Source: Methylocaldum sp. 14B (GTDB lineage Bacteria; Pseudomonadota; Gammaproteobacteria; Methylococcales; Methylococcaceae). Taken from it: a stretch of 64,000 bases of DNA. The position numbers and the translations under genes are program-made. Below, one piece after another: positions 38,729 through 47,733 of the stretch. The notes under the pieces are model-generated. The model ran no database searches, was not told where the DNA came from, and saw nothing but the letters and a program-made list of their open reading frames with translations. The DNA is taken from NCBI RefSeq assembly GCF_002005105.1, contig NZ_MSCV01000008.1, positions 62,001-126,000 on the forward strand. The letters run 5' to 3'. Each line of letters opens with the position of its first letter. Positions within the stretch are counted from its first letter, which is position 1.

Positions 38729-39727
38729 TCAGCTTCCGGTCATGGCTTTCGAGGACGTATGTCCCTTCGCCGTCAAGGTGCTCTCGAAATAGTCTATGGT
38801 GCGTTTTAAGCCGTCGACGAGAGACGTGGATGGCGTCCAGCCGAGTTTTTCGCGGGCGTGGCTGATGTCCGGGCAGCGCCGGATGGGATCGTCCACCGGC
38901 AGCGGCCGAAAGGTGATTTTCGAACGCGAGCCGGTCAGATCGATGATAGTGTCGGCCAGTTCGAGCATGGTGATTTCGGCCGGGTTGCCCAGATTGAGAG
39001 GGCCCGGCACATCGTCGGACGTCGCCATGAAGCGCTGCATCGCCTCGATCAAGTCGTCGACATAGCAGAAGGAACGCGTCTGGTTGCCGTCGCCATAGAT
39101 GGTCAGCGGACGGTTCCGGAGCGCTTGCCCGATCAGGTTCGGAACCACGCGGCCGTCGTTGAGCCGCATATAGGGTCCGTAGGTATTGAAGATGCGGCCG
39201 ACTTTGACGCGCACCGTGTGCTGCCGGTAATAGTTGAGAAACAAGGTTTCGGCGCAGCGTTTGCCCTCGTCGTAACAGGCCCGCGGCCCCACGGGGTTGA
39301 CCGAGCCGCGATAAGCTTCATGTTGAGGATGGGTTTCCGGATCGCCGTAAACTTCGCTGGTCGACGCCTGGAATATCTTGGCTTTCGAGTAACGGGCCAT
39401 TTCCAGGAGATTGAACGAGCCCTGCACGCAGGTCTTCAAGGTGTGGACCGGATCGGCCTGATAGTGGACCGGCGAGGCTGAGCAGGCGAGGTTATAGATT
39501 TCGTCTACGTTTTCGACGTGCAGCGGCAGGGTAATGTCCTGATTGATGATTTCCAAAGCACCCAGGTCCTTGAGTCCGAGGAGAATCTCCTCGCCTCCGG
39601 TTCGAAAGTTGTCGATGCAGGTGACCGCATGACCTTGCATAAGCAACCAGCGGCAGAGATTCGTTCCCAGAAACCCGGCTCCGCCGGTCACGACAACGTG
39701 TTTCCTTCCACTCTCTGTCATATCCAT
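38729..39727 (-). CDS. UDP-glucuronate decarboxylase-like SDR
   Basis: A 332-residue SDR of the UDP-xylose synthase type, which turns UDP-glucuronate into UDP-xylose. It has VVVTGGAGFLGTNLCRWLL, the EIYNLACSASPVHYQADPV strand characteristic of UXS, PRACYDEGKRCAETL (catalytic Y and K) and RIFNTYGPYMRLNDGRVVPN. GGAG precedes two close ATGs (39727 and 39721); either could be used. It is the first gene of the minus-strand glycan cluster and implies a pentose or related sugar in the product. Confidence 0.9.
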   Translation of the reverse strand: MDMTESGRKHVVVTGGAGFLGTNLCRWLLMQGHAVTCIDNFRTGGEEILLGLKDLGALEIINQDITLPLHVENVDEIYNLACSASPVHYQADPVHTLKTCVQGSFNLLEMARYSKAKIFQASTSEVYGDPETHPQHEAYRGSVNPVGPRACYDEGKRCAETLFLNYYRQHTVRVKVGRIFNTYGPYMRLNDGRVVPNLIGQALRNRPLTIYGDGNQTRSFCYVDDLIEAMQRFMATSDDVPGPLNLGNPAEITMLELADTIIDLTGSRSKITFRPLPVDDPIRRCPDISHAREKLGWTPSTSLVDGLKRTIDYFESTLTAKGHTSSKAMTGS

Positions 39728-40278
39728 GATCTCCGCTTTTAGAGTGCATCCTTGACGTTCTTGGACGAATGACCTGCCGACTTCGGGATCAGCGGACCGT
39801 TTTGCGGATTTGCCTTATGCGTCGTTGTCCATTCCGGTAGCACACGGCTGTGCTCGATACTGTTCGGCAGCGGATAAACCCACCGCAGCAGTTGCTTAAT
39901 TGGGCAGCAAAAGGCGTCGCATTCCTTGCGGTCTGTTTATGGTTTGACTGGGTAACTGAAAGCTTGCGGATGACCCTTCCCTGCTGAAAGCTTAAAACTA
40001 TCCATGTCCCAGGCGTATTACCGGCTACTGATATTTTGGTCCGTGCTGTTTGTCAAAAGTTCAATGACATCTAAGTTGATGCTCGACTTCGGTAGCGGCA
40101 GTGTCTATCGGTCGTGCGTTTCGTCACCGGGATATCTATCGCCATGATCTATCGACGGTCTTCGCCGAAATGCCGGATAAACAAGCGACGCTCGGAGTCG
40201 AATATTTACATTTGAGGTTGATGTTCTCGGTTTGAGTCCGGGCGAACACGGGCCGATATCAGGCAAAGGAGCAAGCGT
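39728..40278. other. Divergent promoter region of the glycan cluster and an SDR gene
   Basis: About 550 bases separate the minus-strand UXS-like gene from the plus-strand stress SDR. I find no gene, repeat or strong hairpin. It is AT-richer than the flanks, as expected for two back-to-back promoters, but I cannot place a reliable -35/-10 pair. Long antisense reading frames across the border are shadows of the SDR gene. Confidence 0.45.
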
Positions 40279-41151
40279 ATGACGGGCGAGTTGCAAGAAC
40301 CGAAACCGCCGTTTCCGGAACAACATCTGGAGCGGCCGGAGCTGGAATCCGAGCTGGAGCCCCGGCCGAGATATTCGGCGCCGCTCTACAAAGGAGCGGG
40401 CAAGCTCAAGGACAAGGTCGCGCTGGTGACGGGGGGAGATTCGGGAATAGGCCGGTCCGTCGCCGTGCTGTTCGCTCGGGAGGGAGCGGATGTCGCCATC
40501 GTTTATCACGAGGCGCATTCGGACGCCGAGGAAACCAAGCAGGCGGTCGAAGCGGAAGGGCGTAAGGCTCTCGTCATTTGCGGCGACATCAAGAACTCGT
40601 TGTTTTGCCGACAGGCGGTGGAAAGAACCGTTCAGTCGTTCGGCAAACTGAACATTCTGGTGAATAACGCAGCCTATCAGAAACACTGCGACAGCCTCGC
40701 CGAGATTTCCGAGGAGCAGTGGGATCTGACGTTCAAGACCAACATCTACGGTTATTTCCATATGACCAAGGCGGCGCTGCCTCACCTCAAGGGCGGCGAT
40801 GCCATCATCAACACCGGATCGATCACCGGTCTGGAAGGCAATGCCGGGCTTCTGGATTACTCGGCGACCAAAGGCGCGATCATCGCCTTCACCAAGTCGC
40901 TGGCGCAGAATCTGGCGGAATCGCGGATCCGGGTGAATTGCGTCGCTCCGGGGCCGGTTTGGACGCCTCTGAATCCCGCCGATCAGCCGGCCGAAAAAGT
41001 TGCCAAATTCGGCATGCAGACCAAGTTTCAGCGACCGGCCCAGCCCGAGGAAATATCGCCGGCTTACGTGTATTTCGCGTCCGAGGCGGATTCGAGTTAC
41101 GTGACGGGCGAAGTGCTGACCTTATTGGGAGGGAATGTTCGCGCCGGTTGA
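40279..41151 (+). CDS. General-stress short-chain dehydrogenase
   Basis: A 290-residue SDR of the YhxC/YhdF/Gsp39-like group. It has a proline-rich N-terminal extension (EPKPPFPEQHLERPE) typical of this stress subgroup, cofactor motif VTGGDSGIGRSVAVLF, catalytic serine in NTGSITG, and YSATKGAIIAFTKSLA with Tyr and Lys. AAAGGAG precedes the ATG. Substrate unknown; Bacillus relatives belong to the general stress regulon. It borders the minus-strand stress island and is the only plus-strand member. Confidence 0.88.
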   Translation: MTGELQEPKPPFPEQHLERPELESELEPRPRYSAPLYKGAGKLKDKVALVTGGDSGIGRSVAVLFAREGADVAIVYHEAHSDAEETKQAVEAEGRKALVICGDIKNSLFCRQAVERTVQSFGKLNILVNNAAYQKHCDSLAEISEEQWDLTFKTNIYGYFHMTKAALPHLKGGDAIINTGSITGLEGNAGLLDYSATKGAIIAFTKSLAQNLAESRIRVNCVAPGPVWTPLNPADQPAEKVAKFGMQTKFQRPAQPEEISPAYVYFASEADSSYVTGEVLTLLGGNVRAG

Positions 41152-41269
41152 GTTAATGCGGTCTTCACGCCGGTCTCGCGCCATGCACTGGAAAACGTCC
41201 CGCCTATTCAAAAGGCAGGCCGAACCGAGTGGTCGTCGGTCGGCCATCGTTTGCCGAGCAATCCGTGAT

Positions 41270-41338
41270 GTCGGGAAAGGATTCCCGACCTACCCGGAGT
41301 GATTGCCTGAGTTCGTAGGTCGGCAATCCTTTGCCGAC
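41270..41338. repeat. Pair of 24-bp palindromic repeats, both stem variants
   Basis: A minus-type copy with GTCGGG...CCCGAC (41270-41293) and a plus-type copy with GTCGGC...GCCGAC (41315-41338) face each other between the convergent SDR and CBS genes. A third, decayed copy can be made out at about 41232-41262. The pair shows both covariant forms side by side. Confidence 0.85.
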
Positions 41339-41440
41339 TGCAATGTCGGGAACGGGGCGACTCGAGGTCCGTTTGCTATCGATCCGGCGATACCGACCTT
41401 GAATCCAACGGCATCGCCCTCCGTGCTTCGACGGGTCGCT

Positions 41441-41863
41441 TTAGGGCGCGGCGGAAATCGCCCTGACCAAGTCCCCTACCTTGGAGGTGTCTATGCTCGT
41501 GGCCAAGTCGCCTTGGCTCACGACGCCGACCAGCTTGTGCTCCTCGATGACCGGCAAGCGCCTGACTTTATGGTCGATCATCTTGCGCAGCGCATCGTCG
41601 ATGGAGTCACTGGCATGGACCATGACGGGAGTGCCCTGAGCGACTTCGCCCGCGGTAGTCGTTGAAGGATCCCGATCTGCGGCCAGAACCTTCACCACGA
41701 TGTCGCGGTCCGTCAGCATGCCCTTGAGGCGCTTGTCGTCGCCGCAAATAGGGAGTGAGCCGATGTCGAGCAGTTCCATTCGCTTCGCGGCTTCGATGAT
41801 GGTTTCGTGCTCGCCGATGCACTCGGCGCCCTTGGTCATAACATCTCGTACCTGTTTGTTCAT
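41441..41863 (-). CDS. CBS-domain pair protein
   Basis: A 140-residue protein made only of two CBS domains (about residues 1-60 and 75-135), which form a Bateman module sensing adenine nucleotides. MTKGAECIGEHETIIEAAKRM...LPICGDDKRLKGMLTDRDIVVKVLA and VRRLPVIEEHKLVGVVSQGDLA are textbook CBS repeats. AGGA lies 8 bases before the ATG. No enzymatic partner is fused. Such stand-alone CBS proteins often accompany stress loci. Confidence 0.9.
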   Translation of the reverse strand: MNKQVRDVMTKGAECIGEHETIIEAAKRMELLDIGSLPICGDDKRLKGMLTDRDIVVKVLAADRDPSTTTAGEVAQGTPVMVHASDSIDDALRKMIDHKVRRLPVIEEHKLVGVVSQGDLATSIDTSKVGDLVRAISAAP

Positions 41864-41922
41864 ACCGTTTTCCTGCGCTCCAGTGATTGACCGGACGTGA
41901 GTCGCCGCTGCGAATGCAGGCC

Positions 41923-42945
41923 TCATCGTCTCGGATGTTGCCTCGAATCGTCCGTGTTGTCCCTTCCTTTGTCCCCATAGGCTTTGCCGATGGTGTCGGC
42001 CACGTATGCACGACGTTCGCCCAAAGGCTCGGGTTCGCCTATGGTGGTGTCCTCCTTGGTTTGATGCTCCATTTCGGCGTTGAGCTCGGCGCCCAGGAGC
42101 ACCACGTAAGCCGTGAGGTAAAACCAAGTGAGCAGAATGACGATGGCGCCGACCGAACCGTAGGTTTCGTTGTAGTTTCCGAAATTGGACACATAAAAAG
42201 AAAACAGCCCCGAACCGATCAGCCACAACACTACCGCCAGCACGGCACCGGGGCTGATCCATTGCCAGCGGGGCGCATTGCGGCAAGGGCCGTAATGGTA
42301 GACGACGGCCAAACCGAAGATGAAAGCCAGCGCCAGAAGCGGCCAACGCAGGAGAGAAAACAGGAATGACAGAAATCCGCGGAGGCCGGTAAAGCTCAGA
42401 AAAGCAGGCAAGCCGGCAATGAGGCCTATGGCGACCAGGGCGAAGAGGATTCCGCCGAAGGTGAAGGCTAGAGCCAGGCCGTTCAATTTCAAGAAGCTCC
42501 TTTTCTCCTGCTCGTTGTAGACGATGTTCAGCGCGGTGATCAGGGAGGTGATGCCCTTTGTAGCGCTCCAGATCGCCACCGCTAAACCGATGAGGACACT
42601 TAAGCTCAGCGCTGTGTTGGCATGACTGGCGATGTCGTTCAACTGCCGGCTCAGCAGCGCATGGGCCTCCGCAGGGACGATGTTCGCCAGCGCTTCGATC
42701 TCTTTCTGAACGTCGGCGGGATCGGCGACCAGACCGTACAGGCCGATCATTGCCGCCAAGGCGGGGAAGATCGCCAGCAGGGCATAGAACGCTACGCCGG
42801 CCGCGACGATCGAAATATTGTCGTGGACGACCTCGTTCTTGACACGGTAGGCAATGTCCCGCCAGCCTGCGAGCGGGATATCCCAAGGACGCACTGCCGA
42901 GCGGCCTCGGTCGTTGTAAGCGGAAGCGTCAGTCGATGTGGGCAT
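41923..42945 (-). CDS. YihY/BrkB-family inner-membrane protein
   Basis: A 340-residue membrane protein of the YihY/virulence factor BrkB family. It has six predicted helices, opening with NISIVAAGVAFYALLAIFPAL and including ISPGAVLAVVLWLIGSGLFSFYV and VGAIVILLTWFYLTAYVVLLGAELNAE, the family's most conserved part. AGGGAGGT lies before the ATG at 42945; the longer frame upstream is not supported. Function unsettled in all species. It precedes the CBS gene by 59 bases on the same strand. Confidence 0.9.
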   Translation of the reverse strand: MPTSTDASAYNDRGRSAVRPWDIPLAGWRDIAYRVKNEVVHDNISIVAAGVAFYALLAIFPALAAMIGLYGLVADPADVQKEIEALANIVPAEAHALLSRQLNDIASHANTALSLSVLIGLAVAIWSATKGITSLITALNIVYNEQEKRSFLKLNGLALAFTFGGILFALVAIGLIAGLPAFLSFTGLRGFLSFLFSLLRWPLLALAFIFGLAVVYHYGPCRNAPRWQWISPGAVLAVVLWLIGSGLFSFYVSNFGNYNETYGSVGAIVILLTWFYLTAYVVLLGAELNAEMEHQTKEDTTIGEPEPLGERRAYVADTIGKAYGDKGRDNTDDSRQHPRR

Positions 42946-43127
42946 TGGGAAGACCTCCCTGACTGATTCGGGAAAAGCGATTTCCGGCGCGGAGACGGCA
43001 TCGACTGTGCAATCTCGACGCCGTCGTTCATGGCGCGCTCCGTCGTCGCTTTTTATGCGAATTCGCCATGACGCGTCGAGCGCGCCATGGCGTTTTTCCA
43101 ACGGTTAACCGGCTTGAGGACCGTCGC

Positions 43128-44345
43128 TTACGGCGTGTTCGGAGACTCGTAGCCGGGTCCTCGGCTCATGGAGCCGGACATCCGGCGATCGGGCATGCCG
43201 TGCCGCCGCTCTCCGGCAGGCGGTACTCGCGTGACGTTTCCGATCGTCTCGGCCAAGAATCCCTTGCGGCGGTCGCTTACGCCTCCGCGGCGCTCGCCCA
43301 TCGGTGGCACGCCTTTCATGGATTCGGCGGCGGCTGCCTCACCTCCCGTGGCTCGTGTAACTCCGCCCATACCTTCGGTGGTCGTACCGCCGGCCGTGGT
43401 GCCTCCCACCGTAGTTCCACCGGTGCCGATGCCGGTTTCGCCGCTTTCCATGCCATGAAGTATTTCGCCCGAACTCGAGCCAGCCGTAATCGGGCTGCTC
43501 TCGGCTTCGGTCGGACCCTCGTGCATCGGGCCGGCGGTAGCCGGTTCGCGTTCGGCTTCGACGGCGCCCTCATGCATGATTTCCCGGCCGGTTTCGCGAG
43601 CTTGACGCGCCAATCGGTCTCTCGTCTCTCCCATCATTTCGTCTTCCATGCGTGTGCGGGGCACGGCGGCACCGAGCGCCGCTCCGATGGCGATCCCCAA
43701 CACGCCCAGGACCAAGGGTTGTTCCTGAACGATGTGCTGATACTGGTCTTGGGCCGCATGGCCGAGTCGTACCGCCTGATCCTGCGCTCTGTGAGAGACT
43801 TCTCCGGCTTTTTCGCGGACGCTGCTCATGGTGTCGCCGACGGAGTGCCGAACATGGCTCGCCTTTTCGCCGAGCGTTTCCCGGACATGGCCGACGGTCT
43901 CCGATACTCTGCCTTTGGCGTGTCCAAGCTTTTCGCTCATGGCGCCTTCGCCCTTGGTTCCGCCCATGCCGTGGGAAACGGACCGTTCTATCTCGCCATG
44001 GCTGCTATGCAGACTTTCCATGCCGTGAGAAGGCTTCATGAGCCCAGAAACGGATCGGCCGCCTTTGCCTTTGGTTCGGCCCGACAGCGCCAGCCAAGCG
44101 AGCCCGGCGCCGAGCAGAGTCATCGGAATCGGATTTTCCTTGACGACAGTCCCGGCACTGGTGCCGAACCGTCGCAAATTTTCGTTTATCTGCTTCTCGT
44201 CCAGATAGTTCAAGGCTTGATCCAGGAGCTGTCCGGGCGAAAATCGCTCTTGAATCGTGTCCAGAGTCTCCGCCATCTGGCTTCGTGTCCGTTCGATATC
44301 GGTTTCGATTTGTTCGGGACTTCTGGTCTCGTCATATGTAGCCAT
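43128..44345 (-). CDS. DUF3618-domain membrane-associated stress protein
   Basis: A 405-residue protein with an N-terminal DUF3618 domain (SPEQIETDIERTRSQMAETLDTIQERFSPGQLL), a short hydrophobic stretch (PIPMTLLGAGLAWLALSG), a long alanine/glycine/histidine-rich repeat-like region with recurring xxVRExxGEKASHVRxSV units, a second hydrophobic stretch (LVLGVLGIAIGAALGAAV) and a low-complexity Gly/Thr-rich tail. The ATG at 44345 follows GTGGAG; a GTG lies four codons upstream. Other DUF3618 proteins occur with holin-like and CsbD genes. Function unknown. Confidence 0.85.
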   Translation of the reverse strand: MATYDETRSPEQIETDIERTRSQMAETLDTIQERFSPGQLLDQALNYLDEKQINENLRRFGTSAGTVVKENPIPMTLLGAGLAWLALSGRTKGKGGRSVSGLMKPSHGMESLHSSHGEIERSVSHGMGGTKGEGAMSEKLGHAKGRVSETVGHVRETLGEKASHVRHSVGDTMSSVREKAGEVSHRAQDQAVRLGHAAQDQYQHIVQEQPLVLGVLGIAIGAALGAAVPRTRMEDEMMGETRDRLARQARETGREIMHEGAVEAEREPATAGPMHEGPTEAESSPITAGSSSGEILHGMESGETGIGTGGTTVGGTTAGGTTTEGMGGVTRATGGEAAAAESMKGVPPMGERRGGVSDRRKGFLAETIGNVTRVPPAGERRHGMPDRRMSGSMSRGPGYESPNTP

Positions 44346-44474
44346 AACATTCTCCACTATGCTTGCTAGAGAGCACCCGTCCCAGTCGTAGCCTGGGGGG
44401 ACGCTCTTTAGAACTATGCTGATAGGATGTCCTCAAAACAGTCGGACTACCCATTAATCGCCATCGAAATACGG

Positions 44475-44924
44475 TCACATCAGTGTCAATCGCTCTTCGA
44501 TCCAGGCCCGGTGCCTCCGTTCGTCCGCCAGATTGCGCTCCAGCAGCGGACGGGCTTGAGGCAAGATATCGGTCCGCTGGAGTGCCTGGCTGTACGCCTG
44601 GTTGGTGTCGTCCTCATTGGATTTCATGGCCTGGAGAATGCCTTTATCGCCGGCAATGTTGCCGATGATGACCTTGCCTTGCGTCAAAACGGCTTTGAAG
44701 TCGGCCTCGGTAGGCGGCATTTGGCCAAGATCGCGTACGATGCGACTCAGTTCCTGGATATGGCGCTGGTGATCGCTCATGAATTCACCGAGCCGATCAC
44801 CGACGGCACCATCGTCGATCCTTTTAATGGCGGCTTCGTATGCGGCGACGGCATCGAAGTCGAGCTCGATCAAATTGCAGAGCGTTTCGATGAAGGATTC
44901 CTCATTTCCGATTAGGGTAGGCAT
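44475..44924 (-). CDS. Ferritin-like four-helix protein (DUF2383 type)
   Basis: A 149-residue all-helical protein. LIELDFDAVAAYEAAIKRI and the later MSDHQRHIQEL and ERRHRAWIEERL carry Glu/His residues arranged as in ferritin-like bundles of the DUF2383/PA2169 group. Whether it binds metal is unknown. GAGGAA precedes the ATG. It is related in layout to the second ferritin-like gene at 47734-48174. Confidence 0.82.
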   Translation of the reverse strand: MPTLIGNEESFIETLCNLIELDFDAVAAYEAAIKRIDDGAVGDRLGEFMSDHQRHIQELSRIVRDLGQMPPTEADFKAVLTQGKVIIGNIAGDKGILQAMKSNEDDTNQAYSQALQRTDILPQARPLLERNLADERRHRAWIEERLTLM

Positions 44925-44972
44925 ATGGTTCCTCGCTCGTCCGAGCGGTTCTCTTTTCTTAACGATGACGAG

Positions 44973-45395
44973 TTACTTGATATGCTCACGCAAAACTTCC
45001 GAATCTCTGCGGAGTGACTCGCCGGACTTCTTTGGCATCAAGTTTTTCGCCTTGAGATTGCTGCGGCCTTTTTGCAGCAATACCAAGCCGATGATGAGAA
45101 CGATCGATCCGACGATCAGCGGCGACAGCCACGGGTTGTCGACAGCGACGGCTCCCATGATGTCGTTGAGGGCGGCGACCGCTGCGAGCAAGAGAGTCAA
45201 AAACCCTGCAAACACGATCGCACCGCCCACCGTCAGCGAGCCGACCCCGGCACCTGCTTCCGACACTTTCTCGGAAAGCTCCGCCTTCATCAATTGTCCC
45301 TCTTGACGGACGAGAGTCGACAACTCCCGCGTAAAGTCCGTTAGGAGTCCGGCAAGCGAAGAATCCTTCTTGCCTGTAACTTCATCTGGTTGCAT
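44973..45395 (-). CDS. Phage-holin-like (Holin-X) membrane protein
   Basis: A 140-residue protein with an amphipathic helix (LLTDFTRELSTLVRQEGQLMKAEL) and two membrane helices (about residues 53-75 and 85-105), matching the Holin-X/DUF1469 family found beside DUF3618 genes in many non-phage loci. The ATG at 45395 follows GAGGAG; the frame upstream is non-coding. Despite the family name, nothing here points to a prophage. It probably works with the two flanking membrane-associated proteins in envelope stress. Confidence 0.88.
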   Translation of the reverse strand: MQPDEVTGKKDSSLAGLLTDFTRELSTLVRQEGQLMKAELSEKVSEAGAGVGSLTVGGAIVFAGFLTLLLAAVAALNDIMGAVAVDNPWLSPLIVGSIVLIIGLVLLQKGRSNLKAKNLMPKKSGESLRRDSEVLREHIK

Positions 45396-45486
45396 GACAG
45401 CACTCCTCTCATAAATGGTTGTGCCGGCGCCTTTGACGCCGGATGTTTCGCGTGTCGGATATGTAGCCCTTTTGGAATCGGAAACC

Positions 45487-46035
45487 TCAGTGGGTATATC
45501 GGGTTTCGGTTCCCACGCGCTCCGTGGAGCCATGCGCCGGCTCGGTTTCTCTCCGTTCTGCCGAGCTCTTGAGAAATCGTGAAAGCATGAAACCCACGAG
45601 TACGCTTCCACCGAAGAAGACCCCCGGATTTCGGCGGGCGAAGTCCTCCGTCTTTCTCATCATGGTGCGAAGATCTCCTTCGCGAATGGTATCGACCATT
45701 CTGTCGAGAGCTCCCGCCGCACGATCGACATAGCGGGCGGTCGTACCTTGTTCCCGCTCGTTCAACTGTTGAGCGGTTCGATGCAAGGCTTCCGCCATGC
45801 CGCCGACTTCCGAGGCCGCGGCGTTGCGCTGACCCCTGAACAATGATTCACCTCTTTGCTTGGCTTCTTCCTTCAGCCGTTGCATTTCGTGCTTGATTTC
45901 GCCGGCTACTTCCTTGGCTTCGGTCTTAATATCCGACGAACGCATTTCCGCGCTGCCTGTGGTACCCATTCCAGTACCGGACTGAGTCGAGGAGGCAGGT
46001 TTGGTGCTATCTAAATCAGTATCTACGTTAGCCAT
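45487..46035 (-). CDS. Stress-type membrane-anchored helical protein
   Basis: A 182-residue protein: a Ser/Thr/Gly-rich N-tail, a long charged helix (about residues 35-130: IKTEAKEVAGEIKHEMQRLKEEAKQ and following), and one membrane segment (VFFGGSVLVGFMLSRFL). The layout resembles nutrient-deprivation-induced proteins encoded upstream of Holin-X and DUF3618 genes in alphaproteobacteria. GCGAGGTGA precedes the ATG. It is the first gene of a three-gene set (this gene, Holin-X, ferritin-like). Function not known. Confidence 0.82.
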   Translation of the reverse strand: MANVDTDLDSTKPASSTQSGTGMGTTGSAEMRSSDIKTEAKEVAGEIKHEMQRLKEEAKQRGESLFRGQRNAAASEVGGMAEALHRTAQQLNEREQGTTARYVDRAAGALDRMVDTIREGDLRTMMRKTEDFARRNPGVFFGGSVLVGFMLSRFLKSSAERRETEPAHGSTERVGTETRYTH

Positions 46036-46565
46036 GACATCACCTCGCCTTCTGATGGTTGATAATTGACAAATTATTCTTCGAGATACCAGGAAAAAAC
46101 AGTCGTATTAATTCGTATTCTTAGTTAAAAATCATGGTTTTCCGATAAACTAGAACTGCTGGTATATTCCTTTTGGCAAATCGATCTAAATACCTTGACG
46201 ATCTGTGAGAAGGTAAATAAGACCAGGTTATGAATGTTTTTAAGAAGATGGTCTAAAGCGGCTGGCGAATACGTACTTGAAGGGTGATATGGAATAGTAT
46301 AAGAACGAATATATTGCCCTTATGAACAACAGGCGGCCTGTTGTTTTGTCTCTTGTCTACAACAAGTTGGGAAAAAGACTAAAAATACAAAGCTAAGTTG
46401 CCGATCTCCAATGATGGTTAAACCGAGGCCCGCCTCGATACCGAGTCTTGATATAGGTTTAAGACCATTGATAGGGATTGAATATCCCTGATGTCGAGGT
46501 AACGGTGGCTCGTACGTGCGGACATCTATTTCCGAATGAGACCCCGCCTCCGGGAGAGGTTCAGG
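46036..46565. other. AT-rich promoter region inside the stress island
   Basis: About 530 bases with clearly lower GC than the surroundings and no gene. It contains a perfect 10-bp dyad with a single central base, AACAACAGGC-G-GCCTGTTGTT (46325-46345), followed on the plus strand by TTG rather than a full T-run. It also holds ATACCAG/CTGGTAT boxes about 80 bases apart. It likely carries the promoter of the minus-strand gene starting at 46035. Confidence 0.5.
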
Positions 46566-47597
46566 CTATTTATCGGGATTCGGTAGAACGTTGCCGGCTT
46601 CGGCAGTTCGTGGCGTCGAGCGTCTGGAGGAGTTCAGGTAAAGCGCCGCGCCAAGACCGGCGAGCAGGGCCAAGGTGCCCGCAGTCCAGGCCGTCTTTCG
46701 ATAGCGTTGTTGATGGGGTTCCAGCCAGCCGCCGCGCACGGTGTCGAATTCGGGCATGGGTTCGAAAAGGTTTCCGGGCGAATCCGGTCCGGGCCGGTCT
46801 TGAAAGTGACGTCGCTCCACCTTTCTTGCCACCATCCGTTCCGCCAGCGGCGGCGCAAGATTCCACATGGCGATCATCCGCCCCGCGTTGCCCACCGTGA
46901 CCTCCCTCTTCGGATGGCGAATCGTCTCCAAGATCGCCTCCGCTACGTCTTCGGGCGCATAAACCGGCGGCATCGCCTGAACCGCTTTTCCGGAGTAGTT
47001 GGCGGCATGTTGGAACAACGGGGTATCGATGGTTGCAGGCAGAATGGTGCACACGTGAATGTCGGGCGTATCGCGAAGCTCCATGCGCAAGCTTTCCGAG
47101 AATCCGGTGATGGCGAACTTGCTGGCGACATACGCGCTGGCATACGGCGCCGCCACTTTCCCCACTACCGACGCCACGTTGACCAATACACCGTATCCTT
47201 GCTTGTGGAAATAGGGCAGAACCGCCCGTGCACCGTGAACATAACCGAAGAAGTTGGTTTCGATGACGCGTCTAAATGCATCCGCAGGCGCGTCCTCGAA
47301 CCGGGACAGCATGGTAACGGCGGCATCGTTGACCCACACGTCGATTCGCCCGTAAGTCTCGATGGCACGGCGCGCCAATTGCCTGACTTGCTCTTCGTCG
47401 GTGACGTCGGTCCTTACCGCCAACGCGCGTCCGCCGATTTGCTCGCATTCCCGCACCACTTCGTGCAATACGTCCGCTTGGCGGGCCGCCAGCACGACCG
47501 TTCCATGCTGTTCGGCGACCTTCATCGCCGTCGCTCTGCCGATGCCGCTGGACGCTCCGGTAATGACGATCACGGAGTCGGCAATATTCAATCGCAT
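46566..47597 (-). CDS. Short-chain dehydrogenase with C-terminal membrane tail
   Basis: A 343-residue classical SDR: VIVITGASSGIGRATAMKVAEQ (cofactor), NDAA, VNVASVVGK (catalytic serine) and YASAYVASKFAITGF (Tyr, Lys). Unlike soluble SDRs of about 250 residues it has some 90 extra C-terminal residues with one hydrophobic helix (TAWTAGTLALLAGLGAALYL), so it is probably tethered to the membrane. GAGGACG precedes the ATG. Substrate unknown. This extended SDR is common in stress or osmoprotection loci. Confidence 0.87.
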   Translation of the reverse strand: MRLNIADSVIVITGASSGIGRATAMKVAEQHGTVVLAARQADVLHEVVRECEQIGGRALAVRTDVTDEEQVRQLARRAIETYGRIDVWVNDAAVTMLSRFEDAPADAFRRVIETNFFGYVHGARAVLPYFHKQGYGVLVNVASVVGKVAAPYASAYVASKFAITGFSESLRMELRDTPDIHVCTILPATIDTPLFQHAANYSGKAVQAMPPVYAPEDVAEAILETIRHPKREVTVGNAGRMIAMWNLAPPLAERMVARKVERRHFQDRPGPDSPGNLFEPMPEFDTVRGGWLEPHQQRYRKTAWTAGTLALLAGLGAALYLNSSRRSTPRTAEAGNVLPNPDK

Positions 47598-47733
47598 GGA
47601 AACGTCCTCTCATTCCAGCCGGGCACCGACTCGAAGATCGGTATAGTTCGCCGAAACAAACGAGGCGCGGTGGACAGAGCGCCGCAGCGAGATTCCCTCT
47701 CTATCGGCTCTCTGCGGCCGCGCCGCAACAGGA

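Noticed and set aside
44973-45395. Holin-X gene as evidence of a prophage
   Set aside because: No other phage gene is present; this family is common in stress loci.
46325-46345. 10-bp dyad as a terminator for the minus-strand SDR gene
   Set aside because: It lies over 200 bases beyond the stop and has no T-run on the minus strand.
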